Origin: SIG480 sp045649265
GTDB taxonomy: Bacteria > Bacillota > Clostridia > Oscillospirales > JAAYXM01
Length of the DNA: 64,000 nt
Assembly: GCA_045649265.1 (NCBI GenBank)
Contig: JAZRPO010000059.1
Span: forward strand, 39,635-103,634
Reading direction: 5' to 3'
Shown: one piece after another, positions 50,093 to 59,595 of the stretch
Position numbering within the stretch: the first letter of the stretch is position 1
Layout: each line of letters opens with the position of its first letter
Position numbers and translations under genes: made by a program
Notes under the pieces: generated by a model
Told to the model about the DNA's origin: nothing
What the model saw: only the letters and a program-made list of their open reading frames with translations
Databases searched by the model: none

Positions 50093-50405
50093 TTATATTT
50101 ACCTCCAAAAAAATATTCAACTTTGATGTTACTACAATAATATACCATGTCCCACTCAAAAAGTAAATTCTTAAATTAACCAAAGGTTTGTTGTTTATTT
50201 TGTACAACATAAACTATACTGATTGAACAATTTTTCTCTCCCCCTTTTTGTCATATTTCATTTATTATAACTTTTCGATACCTTTATTCCCATTTTACCA
50301 GAGTTTATCTTTAAATTTGCCACTTTTTATCCTTGTAATAATTCACAATTTTTTGATTAACAGAACGTTTACAATTAATCTTGCACTTATTTTTATATAA
50401 ATCGC
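50093..50405. other. AT-rich intergenic region without a gene
   Basis: About 310 nt between the ABC ATPase and the RHH gene. An extended -10 (TGGTATATT, near 50148-50140 on the minus strand) could serve the ATPase; its -35 is poor. No ORF or stable hairpin is evident elsewhere, and no CIRCE or CtsR-like repeat is seen ahead of the clpB unit. Confidence 0.5.
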
Positions 50406-50433
50406 TTGACAAATTATGTTCATGTGCTATACT
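50406..50433 (+). promoter_or_regulatory. promoter of the RHH-clpB unit
   Basis: TTGACA (50406-50411), 16-nt spacer, TATACT (50428-50433) extended by TG; 21 nt before the start codon. Confidence 0.82.
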
Positions 50434-50454
50434 ATTTTTACAAGGAGTGGTAAT

Positions 50455-51096
50455 ATGAAAAAAAGCATTTACAGCATCACGCTTTTAGATGAGCTTGTTC
50501 GTGAAATTGACAAGCGCGCATATCTTTCCGGGATGACCCGCTCGGGATTTATTAACAAACTCCTGGCAAAAGAGCTTGGGCTTGCAACTCCGGAAACACA
50601 AAGGCAGTCCTTCTTTTCCGAGATGACGCGCCTTATGTCCGCAGACGAGACCTTTCTTATAAACGAGCGCGGCAATTCCCTTTTTGCGGTCAGAAGCTCA
50701 ATAAACTTTAAATACAACCCTACAATCCGATATTCTGTAATAATTTACCCTGAAGCAGGATGCTTTTTCGGTGAGCTCCGCGCAGGGCTTCGCACTCAAA
50801 ACCCGCTTCTTGTTTCGGAGCTCGACAGCTTCTTCACTATATGGCAGAGGATAGAGGATGATTATTTGAGACAGCGCATATCCTCCATTGACGGCGGTAA
50901 ATTTACGAGAAAGCTCGTCTCCCCCGCAAGCGGCCTTACCCCCAACAATCTGGCAGATGCCGTTGCAACCTATATCCGAGCTCTTAACCGCGCAATCTCA
51001 ATATATTTTGAGTGCTTGCCGAACCTCAACAGAAGTGTCGAACAAATTTCTGAAATTCACCGTGCTTACATTTCCGAAAATCGGGAAATAGTATAA
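50455..51096 (+). CDS. ribbon-helix-helix protein upstream of clpB
   Basis: 213 aa, ATG 50455 with AAGGAG ahead; an in-frame codon at 50416 lies in the promoter. Residues about 1-45 form a CopG/Arc-type ribbon-helix-helix (SIYSITLLDELVREIDKRAYLSGMTRSGFINKLL). The other 165 residues are an unrecognised alpha/beta domain. It precedes clpB by 41 nt with no terminator, so it is co-transcribed and may regulate clpB. Alternatively the C-terminal part may be an adaptor; this is open. Confidence 0.7.
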   Translation: MKKSIYSITLLDELVREIDKRAYLSGMTRSGFINKLLAKELGLATPETQRQSFFSEMTRLMSADETFLINERGNSLFAVRSSINFKYNPTIRYSVIIYPEAGCFFGELRAGLRTQNPLLVSELDSFFTIWQRIEDDYLRQRISSIDGGKFTRKLVSPASGLTPNNLADAVATYIRALNRAISIYFECLPNLNRSVEQISEIHRAYISENREIV

Positions 51097-51137
51097 AAAA
51101 CAATTGATTTTTTTATTTGAAAAGGAGGGCAGATACT

Positions 51138-53729
51138 ATGAATATGCAAAAACTCACACAAAAATCCTTGGACGCAGTAAGAAATGCTGAGGCAATCGCC
51201 ATTGAATACGGAAACAGTGAGATTTTTTCACTTCATCTTCTTCACGCGCTCATCACACAGGAGAGTGGGCTTATTCCTCAGCTTATAACTCTTATGGGCG
51301 CCGATGTTACAGCATTCTGCGCTGAAACCGAAAAAATTATCTCAAAACTTGCAAAAGTTTCGGGCAATTCTCAGGTTTATGTTTCAAGAGAGCTTACAGA
51401 GGTCTTAAATCTTGCAGAAAAGCAAGCCACCTCGATGAGCGATGAATACATTTCCGTTGAACACCTTTTCCTCGGACTTTTGAAAAAGCCTGCGCATGAC
51501 GTGGCAAAACTATTTTCAGAATTTTCAATAACAGAGAACGGTTTTCTCAAAGCACTTTCCGAGGTCAGAAAAAATGCAAGAATCACAAGCGACGACCCCG
51601 AAAGCACGTATGATGCGCTTAAAAAATACGGAAGTGACTTAACCGCTCTCGCAAAAGAAAAAAAGCTTGACCCGGTTATCGGGCGAGATTCTGAAATCAG
51701 AAATGTCATCCGCATTCTTTCAAGAAAAACGAAGAACAACCCTGTCCTTATAGGTGAGCCGGGTGTAGGAAAAACAGCGATAGCCGAGGGGCTTGCAATC
51801 CGCATTGTACGCGGTGATGTTCCTGACTCCCTGCGCGACCGCACGATATTCTCTCTTGATATGGGCGCTCTTATTGCCGGGGCGAAGTTCCGTGGCGAGT
51901 TTGAGGAGAGGCTTAAAGCCGTTCTCAACGAAATCAAGGAAAGCCACGGAAGAATAATTCTCTTTATTGATGAGCTTCACACCATTGTCGGAGCCGGCAA
52001 AACAGACGGAGCAATGGATGCAGGAAACCTTCTCAAGCCGCTCCTTGCAAGAGGCGAGCTTCATTGCATCGGCGCAACAACGCTCGATGAATATCGCAAA
52101 TATATTGAAAAGGATGCAGCTCTTGAACGACGTTTCCAGCCCGTTCTTGTTAATGAGCCGTCAGTTGAGGATACCGTTTCGATTCTCCGAGGCATCCGCG
52201 ACAGATATGAAAACTTTCACGGTGTAAAAATTTCCGATCAGGCTCTGATTTCCGCAGCCGTCCTCTCAGACAGATATGTCTCAGACCGCTTTCTTCCCGA
52301 CAAGGCAATCGACCTTGTTGACGAGGCCTGTGCAACGATAAGAACAGAGATTGATTCCATGCCTACTGAGCTTGATGAGATTTCGCGCGAGATTATGCAG
52401 CTGGAAATCGAAGAGGCTGCACTTGGCCGCGAGAATGACGACCTTTCAAAGGAGCATCTTGAAGAAATCAGAAAAGAACTTTCCGAAAAACGCGAGATCT
52501 TCTCAGAAATGAAAGCTCGCTGGGAAAACGAAAAGAGCGGCATTGAAAAACTCTCTTCTTTGCGTGATGAGCTTCAAAAGGTAAACCTCGAAATTGAGCG
52601 CGCAGAAGAAGCGTATGACTTAAACCGTGCGGCAGAGCTTAAATACGGCCGCCTGCCTGCGTTGAAAGCCGAGCTTGAAGCTGCCGAGGCTGCATGTGAA
52701 GAAAATCCTGACTCTCCCTCGCTTCTCCGCGACAAGGTAACAGATGAAGAAATCGCAAAAATAATAGGCCGTTGGACAGGAATCCCGGTTACAAAGCTTC
52801 TTGAATCGGAAAGAGAAAAGCTCCTTTGCCTTTCCGACATTCTTCACAAGCGTGTAGTCGGCCAGGATGAGGCTGTCAACGCCGTTTCAGAATCCATTCT
52901 CCGCTCGCGCGCAGGAATTTCAAATCCCAACCGTCCGATAGGTTCTTTCCTTTTCCTCGGTCCGACGGGCGTGGGAAAAACTGAGCTTGCAAAATCTCTT
53001 TGCGAAACCCTTTTTGATGACGAAAAGAATCTCATCAGGATTGATATGAGTGAGTATATGGAGAAGCACTCCGTTTCTCGCCTCGTCGGTGCTCCTCCCG
53101 GATACGTCGGTTATGACGAGGGCGGGCAGCTGACCGAGGCCGTGCGGAAAAAGCCGTATTCTGTTGTTCTCTTTGATGAGGTAGAAAAGGCACACCCGGA
53201 TGTGTTCAACATTCTTTTGCAGGTGCTTGACGACGGCAGAATTACGGATTCCCAGGGCAGATGCGTTGATTTTAAAAACACAATTCTCATTCTCACTTCT
53301 AATCTTGGCTCGGAGCTGATTCTTGAAGGGATTAATGAGCACGGTGAGCTTCGTGATGATACAAAAAATAATGTTACCTCTCTTTTGAAACGACAGTTTA
53401 AGCCAGAGTTTTTAAACCGACTCGACGAAATTGTTTTCTACAAGCCTCTGACTCGCGAGAATGTTGAAAAAATTGTTGTTCTCATGCTTGAAGACCTGCG
53501 CAAAAGGCTTTTAGCAAAACAGCTTAATCTCTCTGTTTCAGATGCGGCAATCGCACACATCATAAACGAAGGCTTTGAACCGATTTACGGCGCACGCCCG
53601 CTTCGCCGATTTATCCAGAGCCGCATTGAAACCGCAGTAGGCCGGCTCATAATAAGCGAGGACCTTCCCCCTGATTCAACAATTTCAGTTGATGTCCGCG
53701 ACGGTGCGATATTTGTAGAAAGAAAATAG
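51138..53729 (+). CDS. clpB: chaperone ClpB (Hsp100 disaggregase)
   Basis: 863 aa. Double Clp N repeat (1-145), AAA1 with Walker A GEPGVGKT (206-213), the long coiled-coil middle domain (about 400-520) that marks ClpB against ClpC, and AAA2 with GPTGVGKT and the pore loop GAPPGYVGYDEGG. It rescues aggregated protein with DnaK/DnaJ/GrpE, whose genes are in this same window. ATG 51138 has AAAGGAGGG upstream; 51117 is too far up. Confidence 0.95.
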   Translation: MNMQKLTQKSLDAVRNAEAIAIEYGNSEIFSLHLLHALITQESGLIPQLITLMGADVTAFCAETEKIISKLAKVSGNSQVYVSRELTEVLNLAEKQATSMSDEYISVEHLFLGLLKKPAHDVAKLFSEFSITENGFLKALSEVRKNARITSDDPESTYDALKKYGSDLTALAKEKKLDPVIGRDSEIRNVIRILSRKTKNNPVLIGEPGVGKTAIAEGLAIRIVRGDVPDSLRDRTIFSLDMGALIAGAKFRGEFEERLKAVLNEIKESHGRIILFIDELHTIVGAGKTDGAMDAGNLLKPLLARGELHCIGATTLDEYRKYIEKDAALERRFQPVLVNEPSVEDTVSILRGIRDRYENFHGVKISDQALISAAVLSDRYVSDRFLPDKAIDLVDEACATIRTEIDSMPTELDEISREIMQLEIEEAALGRENDDLSKEHLEEIRKELSEKREIFSEMKARWENEKSGIEKLSSLRDELQKVNLEIERAEEAYDLNRAAELKYGRLPALKAELEAAEAACEENPDSPSLLRDKVTDEEIAKIIGRWTGIPVTKLLESEREKLLCLSDILHKRVVGQDEAVNAVSESILRSRAGISNPNRPIGSFLFLGPTGVGKTELAKSLCETLFDDEKNLIRIDMSEYMEKHSVSRLVGAPPGYVGYDEGGQLTEAVRKKPYSVVLFDEVEKAHPDVFNILLQVLDDGRITDSQGRCVDFKNTILILTSNLGSELILEGINEHGELRDDTKNNVTSLLKRQFKPEFLNRLDEIVFYKPLTRENVEKIVVLMLEDLRKRLLAKQLNLSVSDAAIAHIINEGFEPIYGARPLRRFIQSRIETAVGRLIISEDLPPDSTISVDVRDGAIFVERK

Positions 53730-53742
53730 AAAAACAGTAGTT

Positions 53743-53781
53743 TAAAAGGGCAGAAACGAAAATGTTCGTTTCTGCCCTTTA
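53743..53781. terminator. bidirectional terminator after clpB
   Basis: 17-nt arms containing AAAGGGCAGAAACGAA around AATG; also ends the amino acid transporter operon. Confidence 0.93.
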
Positions 53782-53784
53782 TTT

Positions 53785-54567
53785 CTATTCTTCCATATCG
53801 CCGAGAAAGGCGTGGAGCTTTTCGTTTTTGCTTTGTTCGAACACAAACTCTGCACTGCCGTCCTCCTCAATGACTCCGTCTGCCATGAATATAATCCTGT
53901 CCGAGACGGAACGTGCGAACTTCATTTCATGCGTGACTATAATCATAGTCATATTCATATCTGCTAGCTCGCGGATAACTCGCAAGACCTCTTGGGTAAG
54001 CTGCGGGTCAAGCGCGCTCGTCGGCTCGTCAAAAAACAAGACCTTCGGAGAAAGCGCAAGCGCACGAGCAATGGCTACACGCTGCTGCTGGCCGCCCGAT
54101 AACTCACACGGATAATTTGAAAGCCTGTCAGAAAGGCCTACCCTATCAAGGAGCGACTCGGCATTTTCCCTGATTTGGGCAAGAATCTGCTTTTTGTTTG
54201 CCCGAAAATCCTCTCTCTCCTTTGCAAGGAGCTTTGGCGCAAGCATAACATTTTCAAGCGCCGTATATTGTGGAAAGAGATTGAACGACTGGAAAACGAG
54301 CCCGCAGGAAAGCTGCCAGCGGCGCATATCTGCTTTGCTTCGGGCCGTGTTCTTTGTCGAATCAAAAACAACCTCGCCACCAATTGAAATAACTCCGTTT
54401 GTAGGGACTTCAAGCGCGTTGAGACATCTGAGGAGAGTTGTTTTTCCGCTTCCGGAGGAGCCGATTATCGAAACAACCTCGCCCTCCTCCATAGAGAAGT
54501 TAATTCCGCGCAGAACCTCAATCTTTCCGAAGCTCTTATAGAGATTATTTACTTCTAAAATAGCCAT
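53785..54567 (-). CDS. polar amino acid ABC transporter ATPase (GlnQ/HisP type)
   Basis: 260 aa. Walker A GSSGSGKTT, Q loop LVFQSFNLFPQYT, signature LSGGQQQRVAIARA, Walker B VLFFDEPTSALDPQL. Third gene of an SBP-permease-ATPase operon. The amino acid is not decided by the ATPase; the binding protein points to a polar amino acid or cystine-like ligand. Confidence 0.93.
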   Translation of the reverse strand: MAILEVNNLYKSFGKIEVLRGINFSMEEGEVVSIIGSSGSGKTTLLRCLNALEVPTNGVISIGGEVVFDSTKNTARSKADMRRWQLSCGLVFQSFNLFPQYTALENVMLAPKLLAKEREDFRANKKQILAQIRENAESLLDRVGLSDRLSNYPCELSGGQQQRVAIARALALSPKVLFFDEPTSALDPQLTQEVLRVIRELADMNMTMIIVTHEMKFARSVSDRIIFMADGVIEEDGSAEFVFEQSKNEKLHAFLGDMEE

Positions 54568-54572
54568 AAGCC

Positions 54573-55280
54573 TTAACCTCTGTAATAATCTAATTTCTTT
54601 TCTATGTATCCGAAAAGAAGAGTGAGAATTCCGTTAAATACCAGGAAGTAAATCGCTGTTGAAAAGAGCGGACCGATAAGCCCCTGCTTCGTGAAGCGTT
54701 CCGCACACATAATTATTTCGGAAACGGCAACAACCCTTGCAAGCGAGGTGTCTTTTACAAGAGTTATAATCTCGTTGCCCATTGGCGCAGTTATCCTTTT
54801 TACCACTTGCGGAAGGATTACGCGAAAGAAGGTTTGCCCCTTAGTCATCCCAAGCACCTGACACGCCTCATACTGTCCCTTTGAAATACCCTCGATTCCG
54901 CCACGATATATCTCGGAGAAATATGCCGCATAGTTGATCGCAAAGGCGATGAGAACAGCAGTTTCTCTCTGGCGCATCGGCATATCAAACAAAAGCCCCG
55001 GCGCATATAATACGACAAAAATTTGGAGCATCAGGGGAGTACCCCTGATGATCCAAACAAATGTACGTGTCAACAATTTTATCGGGGCAAAGTTCCCTAT
55101 TGTCTGAAGAGCTTTCGACTTCGTTTTCAGAAGAAAGCGGAACGGACGAAACGAGGACATCGAGCCAAAGGCTATAACGAGCCCAAGAGGGATAGCGGCA
55201 AGAAGCGTAACTGCAAATATTATGCAGTTTGTGGCAAAGCCGTCAGTCAGAGACCGGAAAATTACCTCAAATGTTGGCAT
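54573..55280 (-). CDS. polar amino acid ABC transporter permease
   Basis: 235 aa, His/Glu/Gln/Arg permease family with about five membrane segments. The EAA loop that docks the ATPase is EACQVLGMTKGQTFFRVILPQ. The RTFVWIIRGTPLMLQIF segment is the conserved second motif. It lies 18 nt after the binding protein gene and 5 nt before the ATPase gene. Confidence 0.92.
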   Translation of the reverse strand: MPTFEVIFRSLTDGFATNCIIFAVTLLAAIPLGLVIAFGSMSSFRPFRFLLKTKSKALQTIGNFAPIKLLTRTFVWIIRGTPLMLQIFVVLYAPGLLFDMPMRQRETAVLIAFAINYAAYFSEIYRGGIEGISKGQYEACQVLGMTKGQTFFRVILPQVVKRITAPMGNEIITLVKDTSLARVVAVSEIIMCAERFTKQGLIGPLFSTAIYFLVFNGILTLLFGYIEKKLDYYRG

Positions 55281-55298
55281 GTTAAAAAACTCCGTATA

Positions 55299-56141
55299 TT
55301 AGTCTTTAATAAGAAGAGCATCAAGCTTATACTTCTTTGCGATTGTATCAAGTGTGCCGTCGGCAATAAGCTCATCTATTGTATTGTTTACAACCGTTGC
55401 CATATCGCTGCCCTTGCGGAATGCGATTCCGTATTCCTCAGGTGCGAACTCGCGGCCATCAACAACAACGAGGTTCTCAAAGTCTGTTCCTGCTCCGATT
55501 GATCCGATTGAAGCAACATAGTCAACGATCGCAACATCGCTTGTGCCTGCTGCAACGTCTGTAAGAGCCTTTGCCATAGAATCGACAGGTGTAAATGCGC
55601 TGTCCTTGAAGAAGCTGTCGCTTGTAGCGATTTCTTCACCGGCAGAGCCTGCCTCAGCAACAACAGCAGCGCCTATAACGCCCTCTGAGAACTTATCGAG
55701 GTTTTCGCTCTTAACAACCATAACCTGGCGGTTGGCCATATAAGCATCGGAGATTTCCATCGTTTCTTTTCTCTCGTCTGTAATTGTCATACCATTCCAG
55801 ATACAGTCGATATTCTTTGCATTGAGCTCAATTTCCTTTGAATCCCAGTTGATTTCCTGGAACTTCGGTGTGACGCCGATTTTCTCGCAAACAGCTTCTG
55901 CAAACTCTGTTTCAAATCCGATAAGCTCGTTTGAATCGTTGTCATAGTAGTTCATCGGAGCAAAGAGAGTCATACCGATAACCATTTCGCCTTTTTCCAT
56001 GATGTAGTCTGTGTCGCTTTTTGCTGTGACATCGCCACCGTCAGAAAGAACCTGGTCGTCGTTTTCAGCCGGTGCATTGCAGCCTGCAAAGAGGCACGTG
56101 AGCATCATAACAGCAAGGATAAGTGAAAGAATTTTACGCAT
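55299..56141 (-). CDS. amino acid ABC transporter substrate-binding lipoprotein
   Basis: 280 aa, with a lipoprotein signal peptide ending in the lipobox LFAGC (Cys about 20), so it is anchored outside the membrane. The family 3 solute-binding fold shows GMTLFAPMNYYDNDSNELIG and the hinge WDSKEIELNAKNIDCIWNGM. Ligand unknown. First gene of the operon, behind a good promoter. Confidence 0.92.
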   Translation of the reverse strand: MRKILSLILAVMMLTCLFAGCNAPAENDDQVLSDGGDVTAKSDTDYIMEKGEMVIGMTLFAPMNYYDNDSNELIGFETEFAEAVCEKIGVTPKFQEINWDSKEIELNAKNIDCIWNGMTITDERKETMEISDAYMANRQVMVVKSENLDKFSEGVIGAAVVAEAGSAGEEIATSDSFFKDSAFTPVDSMAKALTDVAAGTSDVAIVDYVASIGSIGAGTDFENLVVVDGREFAPEEYGIAFRKGSDMATVVNNTIDELIADGTLDTIAKKYKLDALLIKD

Positions 56142-56181
56142 TTTTTGTTCCTCCTAAAAATAATTTTTTTGATGTGAATAT

Positions 56182-56210
56182 ATTATAGCACAACACTTTA
56201 TCGTTGTAAA
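56182..56210 (-). promoter_or_regulatory. promoter of the amino acid ABC operon
   Basis: Minus strand TTTACA (56210-56205), 17-nt spacer, TATAAT (56187-56182). It lies in the 98-nt gap after hisIE, where no strong terminator is visible. Confidence 0.75.
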
Positions 56211-56239
56211 GTGGAAAATTGAAAAAGTTTTTAAATTTT

Positions 56240-56890
56240 TTACTTTGTCATTTTCTCCTGCTTGACCTTATGGTCAATAACATGGCGCGAGGCAAGCTCA
56301 CGGTGGATATCGGAAAGGTCGATGCCTGCCTCAATCATAAGGACCATAACGTGATATGCAAGGTCGGCAATCTCGTAAATTGTTTCTGCACGGTCCTCTG
56401 CCTTTGCGGCGATTATGACCTCGGTGCTCTCCTCCCCCACCTTTTTGAGAATTTTATCAAGGCCTTTTTCAAAAAGATATGTGGTATAAGAGCCTTCAGT
56501 TTTTTCTTCTTTTCTTCCCTTTATGAGGTTTATAAGCCCTTCAAGAGAAAATTCGCGGCGCCCTTCGCTCTGCCAGATTTTTTCCTCAAAGCATGACTTC
56601 GTTCCCTTGTGGCAGGCGGGGCCATCGGGCTCTACCATAACAACAAGCGCATCGCGGTCGCAATCAGCCGTAATGGAAACTATATGCTGATAATTCCCGC
56701 TCGTCTCTCCTTTGAGCCAGAGTTCGTTTCTTGACCTGCTCCAAAAACAGCAAAGCTCCTTTTCTATTGAGATTTTAAGGCTTTCGCGGTTCATATACGC
56801 AAGAGTGAGAACCTTTTTCGTCTCGGCATCAACAACTATTGCAGGGATAAGCCCGCGCTCGTCAAATTTAAGATTTTCTATATCAAACAT
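56240..56890 (-). CDS. hisIE: bifunctional phosphoribosyl-AMP cyclohydrolase / phosphoribosyl-ATP pyrophosphohydrolase
   Basis: Second and third steps of histidine synthesis. HisI part (about 1-110) with FWSRSRNELWLKGETSG and the zinc/magnesium segment TADCDRDALVV; HisE part (about 120-216) with EESTEVIIAAK and the helical pyrophosphatase pattern. 216 aa. Last gene of the his operon. Confidence 0.95.
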   Translation of the reverse strand: MFDIENLKFDERGLIPAIVVDAETKKVLTLAYMNRESLKISIEKELCCFWSRSRNELWLKGETSGNYQHIVSITADCDRDALVVMVEPDGPACHKGTKSCFEEKIWQSEGRREFSLEGLINLIKGRKEEKTEGSYTTYLFEKGLDKILKKVGEESTEVIIAAKAEDRAETIYEIADLAYHVMVLMIEAGIDLSDIHRELASRHVIDHKVKQEKMTK

Positions 56891-56919
56891 TTTTCATCTT
56901 CCTTTCACAGCGTGATTTT

Positions 56920-57681
56920 TTAAACTTCTCTTGTGGGGATGTCGTTTTTTCTCATCTCCGCTTTCAGGTCAGAAATCTTCACCTCTCCGAAATGGAAAAT
57001 AGACGCGGCAAGCCCTGCATCAACCTTCGGCAGCGTTTTGAAAAGCTTTATGAAATCTCCGGCACTCCCTGCTCCGCCTGATGCAATAACAGGGACATTG
57101 ACGGCGTTTGAAACCGCATCAAGCATTTCGAGGTCAAAGCCTCCTTTAACACCGTCCGTATCAATGGAATTCAAGCATACCTCTCCTGCGCCGAGGTCAA
57201 CGCATTTCTTTATCCACGAAACAGCTTCAAGGTCTGTCATTTCACGGCCGCCCTTTGCAAAAACCCGAAACACACCGTCAACTCTTGCAACATCCGCAGA
57301 GATAACAACACACTGGTTTCCGTAAAGCTTTGCCGCCTCAAATATAAGGCGTGGGTTTTTGATTGCGCCGGAATTTACGCTGACCTTATCTGCACCGCAT
57401 TTTAAAACACGGTCAAAATCATCAGTGGAGTTGATTCCTCCACCGACAGTAAGCGGAATAAACACGTTTCTGGCAGTTTCAGCAAGAATCTCAGTGAAGA
57501 TGCGGCGCCCCTCGCTTGAAGCCGTGATGTCATAGAACACAAGCTCGTCTGCTCCGCTTTCGCTGTAATGCTTTGCAAGCTCAACAGGAGAAGAAACATC
57601 GCTTAAATTCTTGAAGTTAACTCCTTTTACAACCCGCCCGTCCCGAACATCAAGACACGGAATAATTCTTTTTGTAATCAT
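56920..57681 (-). CDS. hisF: imidazole glycerol phosphate synthase, cyclase subunit
   Basis: 253-aa TIM barrel joining with HisH. Catalytic aspartates are in CLDVRDGRVVKGVNF and ISADVARVDG; LTVGGGI and IASGGAGS are the phosphate loops. Overlaps hisA by 4 nt. Confidence 0.96.
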   Translation of the reverse strand: MITKRIIPCLDVRDGRVVKGVNFKNLSDVSSPVELAKHYSESGADELVFYDITASSEGRRIFTEILAETARNVFIPLTVGGGINSTDDFDRVLKCGADKVSVNSGAIKNPRLIFEAAKLYGNQCVVISADVARVDGVFRVFAKGGREMTDLEAVSWIKKCVDLGAGEVCLNSIDTDGVKGGFDLEMLDAVSNAVNVPVIASGGAGSAGDFIKLFKTLPKVDAGLAASIFHFGEVKISDLKAEMRKNDIPTREV

Positions 57682-58391
57682 CGCGCCACCTCTATTGCCT
57701 CTTCGAGGTCTATCGCACCGGTGTAGTATGCTTTTCCTACAATCGCGCCATAGAGCGACATCCCGGAAAGGCGCTTTATATCGTCAATCGAAGAAACTCC
57801 GCCCGAGGCAACAATCCTCATGTTGAGCTCGTCTGACAAAGCTCGATAAAGCTCTGCGTTTGTTCCCTGCATTGCCCCGTCCTTTGAGATGTCGGTGCAA
57901 ATGATAGTTTTAACTCCTATTTTCTGCATCCGCTCACACAAATCAAAGGCATGCACCTCACTTTTCTCAGTCCAACCGGAAAGTGCTGCAAACCCGTCGC
58001 GGATATCAACTCCGACAGCAATTTTCTCGCCATATTCTGAGACAGCCGCACGGACGAATGCCTCGTCCTTTACTGCAGCAGTGCCGAGGATAACCCTGTC
58101 AATGCCGGCATCAATATAGCGCCTGCACGTTTCCATATTCCGGATGCCACCGCCGATTTCACACATCAGCCCGCTTTTGCGCTTTATCTCGCAGACAACA
58201 TCAAAATTGGGGGTCTGCCCCGTCTTTGCGCCCTCCAAATCAACAAGGTGCACCCAACTTGCGCCCTTTGCCTTGAAATCAAGCGCAACCTGACACGGGT
58301 TTTCGCTGTATACCGTCATTTTGGCATAATCGCCGCGAAGCAGGCGCACTGCCTTTTTTTCATATAAATCTATTGCCGGAAAAATCAGCAT
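57678..58391 (-). CDS. hisA: ProFAR isomerase
   Basis: 1-(5-phosphoribosyl)-5-[(5-phosphoribosylamino)methylideneamino]imidazole-4-carboxamide isomerase, 237 aa. Barrel with catalytic Asp8 (PAIDLYEKKAVRLLRGD) and ICTDISKDG. Start ATG 58391 has GGAGG ahead; the frame runs upstream into hisH but that part is not coding here. Overlaps hisH by 7 nt and hisF by 4 nt. Confidence 0.96.
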   Translation of the reverse strand: MLIFPAIDLYEKKAVRLLRGDYAKMTVYSENPCQVALDFKAKGASWVHLVDLEGAKTGQTPNFDVVCEIKRKSGLMCEIGGGIRNMETCRRYIDAGIDRVILGTAAVKDEAFVRAAVSEYGEKIAVGVDIRDGFAALSGWTEKSEVHAFDLCERMQKIGVKTIICTDISKDGAMQGTNAELYRALSDELNMRIVASGGVSSIDDIKRLSGMSLYGAIVGKAYYTGAIDLEEAIEVAR

Positions 58392-59008
58392 TTTTCCACC
58401 TCCGTTTCGCAAAATGCAGAGAGAATGGAAAGTCCGACATCTCCGCTCTTTTCGGGGTGGAACTGGCAGCCGTAAACATTTCCCTTTCTCACCGCCGCAG
58501 TGACAAGCGCTCCGTATTCCGCTTTCGCGGTTATATACGCTTCTTCTGTATCCGCATAGTAGGAATGAACGAAATACACACAGTCGCCGTTTTTTATGTC
58601 CTTGAAAATCGGACACTCATTTTGAAGACTGAGCGCGTTCCACCCGATATGCGGAACTTTTAATGTTTTTGGAATAACCCCATCAATCGGGCGGATAGCT
58701 CCCGGAATCAGCGCAAGCCCCGTATGCTCGCCATACTCATAGCTTTTTTCGAAGAGAAGCTGCATCCCGAGACAAATGCCGAGAATGGGTTTGCCTCGCC
58801 TTGCCTCATCGCACACTACCTCTGAAAGCCCCGATGCCCGAAGCTTTTCTGCCGCATCCTCGAATGCACCTACACCCGGAAGCAGAATGTGCGATGCCTC
58901 TCGTATCTCCTTTTCGTCGGAGGTAACACGCGCTTCTCTACCGATTTTGGCAAAAGAGGCGGAGAGCGAGAAGAGGTTTCCTACGCCGTAATCTATAATT
59001 GCAACCAT
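58385..59008 (-). CDS. hisH: imidazole glycerol phosphate synthase, glutaminase subunit
   Basis: 207-aa class I amidotransferase: nucleophile cysteine in GICLGMQLLFE, His/Glu of the triad in FHPEKSG. Supplies ammonia through HisF. Adjoins hisB (1-nt overlap) and overlaps hisA. Confidence 0.96.
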   Translation of the reverse strand: MVAIIDYGVGNLFSLSASFAKIGREARVTSDEKEIREASHILLPGVGAFEDAAEKLRASGLSEVVCDEARRGKPILGICLGMQLLFEKSYEYGEHTGLALIPGAIRPIDGVIPKTLKVPHIGWNALSLQNECPIFKDIKNGDCVYFVHSYYADTEEAYITAKAEYGALVTAAVRKGNVYGCQFHPEKSGDVGLSILSAFCETEVEKC

Positions 59009-59595
59009 TAAAGAACTCCCTTCGTTGACGGAACAGCATCCTTAAAGTCCTTATCAATTTTGCAGGCTGCTCTTATAGCTCTTCCGCAAGCCTTGAACAC
59101 TGCCTCGATTATGTGATGTGAGTTTCTGCCTGCGAGCTGCCTTATGTGAAGTGTTATTTTTGCCTCGCGGGAGAATGCTGCCCAGAATTCCTCACAAAGC
59201 TCCGTGTCAAACTCTCCGACTCTTGCGCTCGGAAGCGAAAGCTCGCAATTCAGATATGCGCGACCGGAAATATCAACTGCACAAAGAACAAGCGCCTCAT
59301 CCATGGGAAGAACTATATCTCCATAGCGGCAGATTCCTCTCTTATCTCCCAACGCCGAGGAAAACGCCGCACCAAGCACGATGCCTATATCCTCTGCTGT
59401 GTGGTGACAGTCAACATATGTATCACCGTCGCAGGTAATGGAAAGGTCAACTGCTGCATGCTTTGCAAAAAGAGCAAGCATATGGTCCAAAAAGCCGTTG
59501 CCGCTTGAAATCTCGGACTCGCCTTTTCCGTCAAGATTCAGCTTCAGTGAAATTTTTGTTTCCTTTGTTTCTCTCTTCATCTCTGCCTTTCTCAT
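59008..59595 (-). CDS. hisB: imidazoleglycerol-phosphate dehydratase
   Basis: 195 aa, single-function dehydratase without the phosphatase domain of enteric HisB. DGDTYVDCHHTAEDIGI and the later IRQLAGRNSHHIIEAVFK are the paired His-rich manganese motifs. ATG 59595 overlaps the hisC stop (ATGA) and has GGAG 8 nt ahead. Confidence 0.96.
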   Translation of the reverse strand: MRKAEMKRETKETKISLKLNLDGKGESEISSGNGFLDHMLALFAKHAAVDLSITCDGDTYVDCHHTAEDIGIVLGAAFSSALGDKRGICRYGDIVLPMDEALVLCAVDISGRAYLNCELSLPSARVGEFDTELCEEFWAAFSREAKITLHIRQLAGRNSHHIIEAVFKACGRAIRAACKIDKDFKDAVPSTKGVL

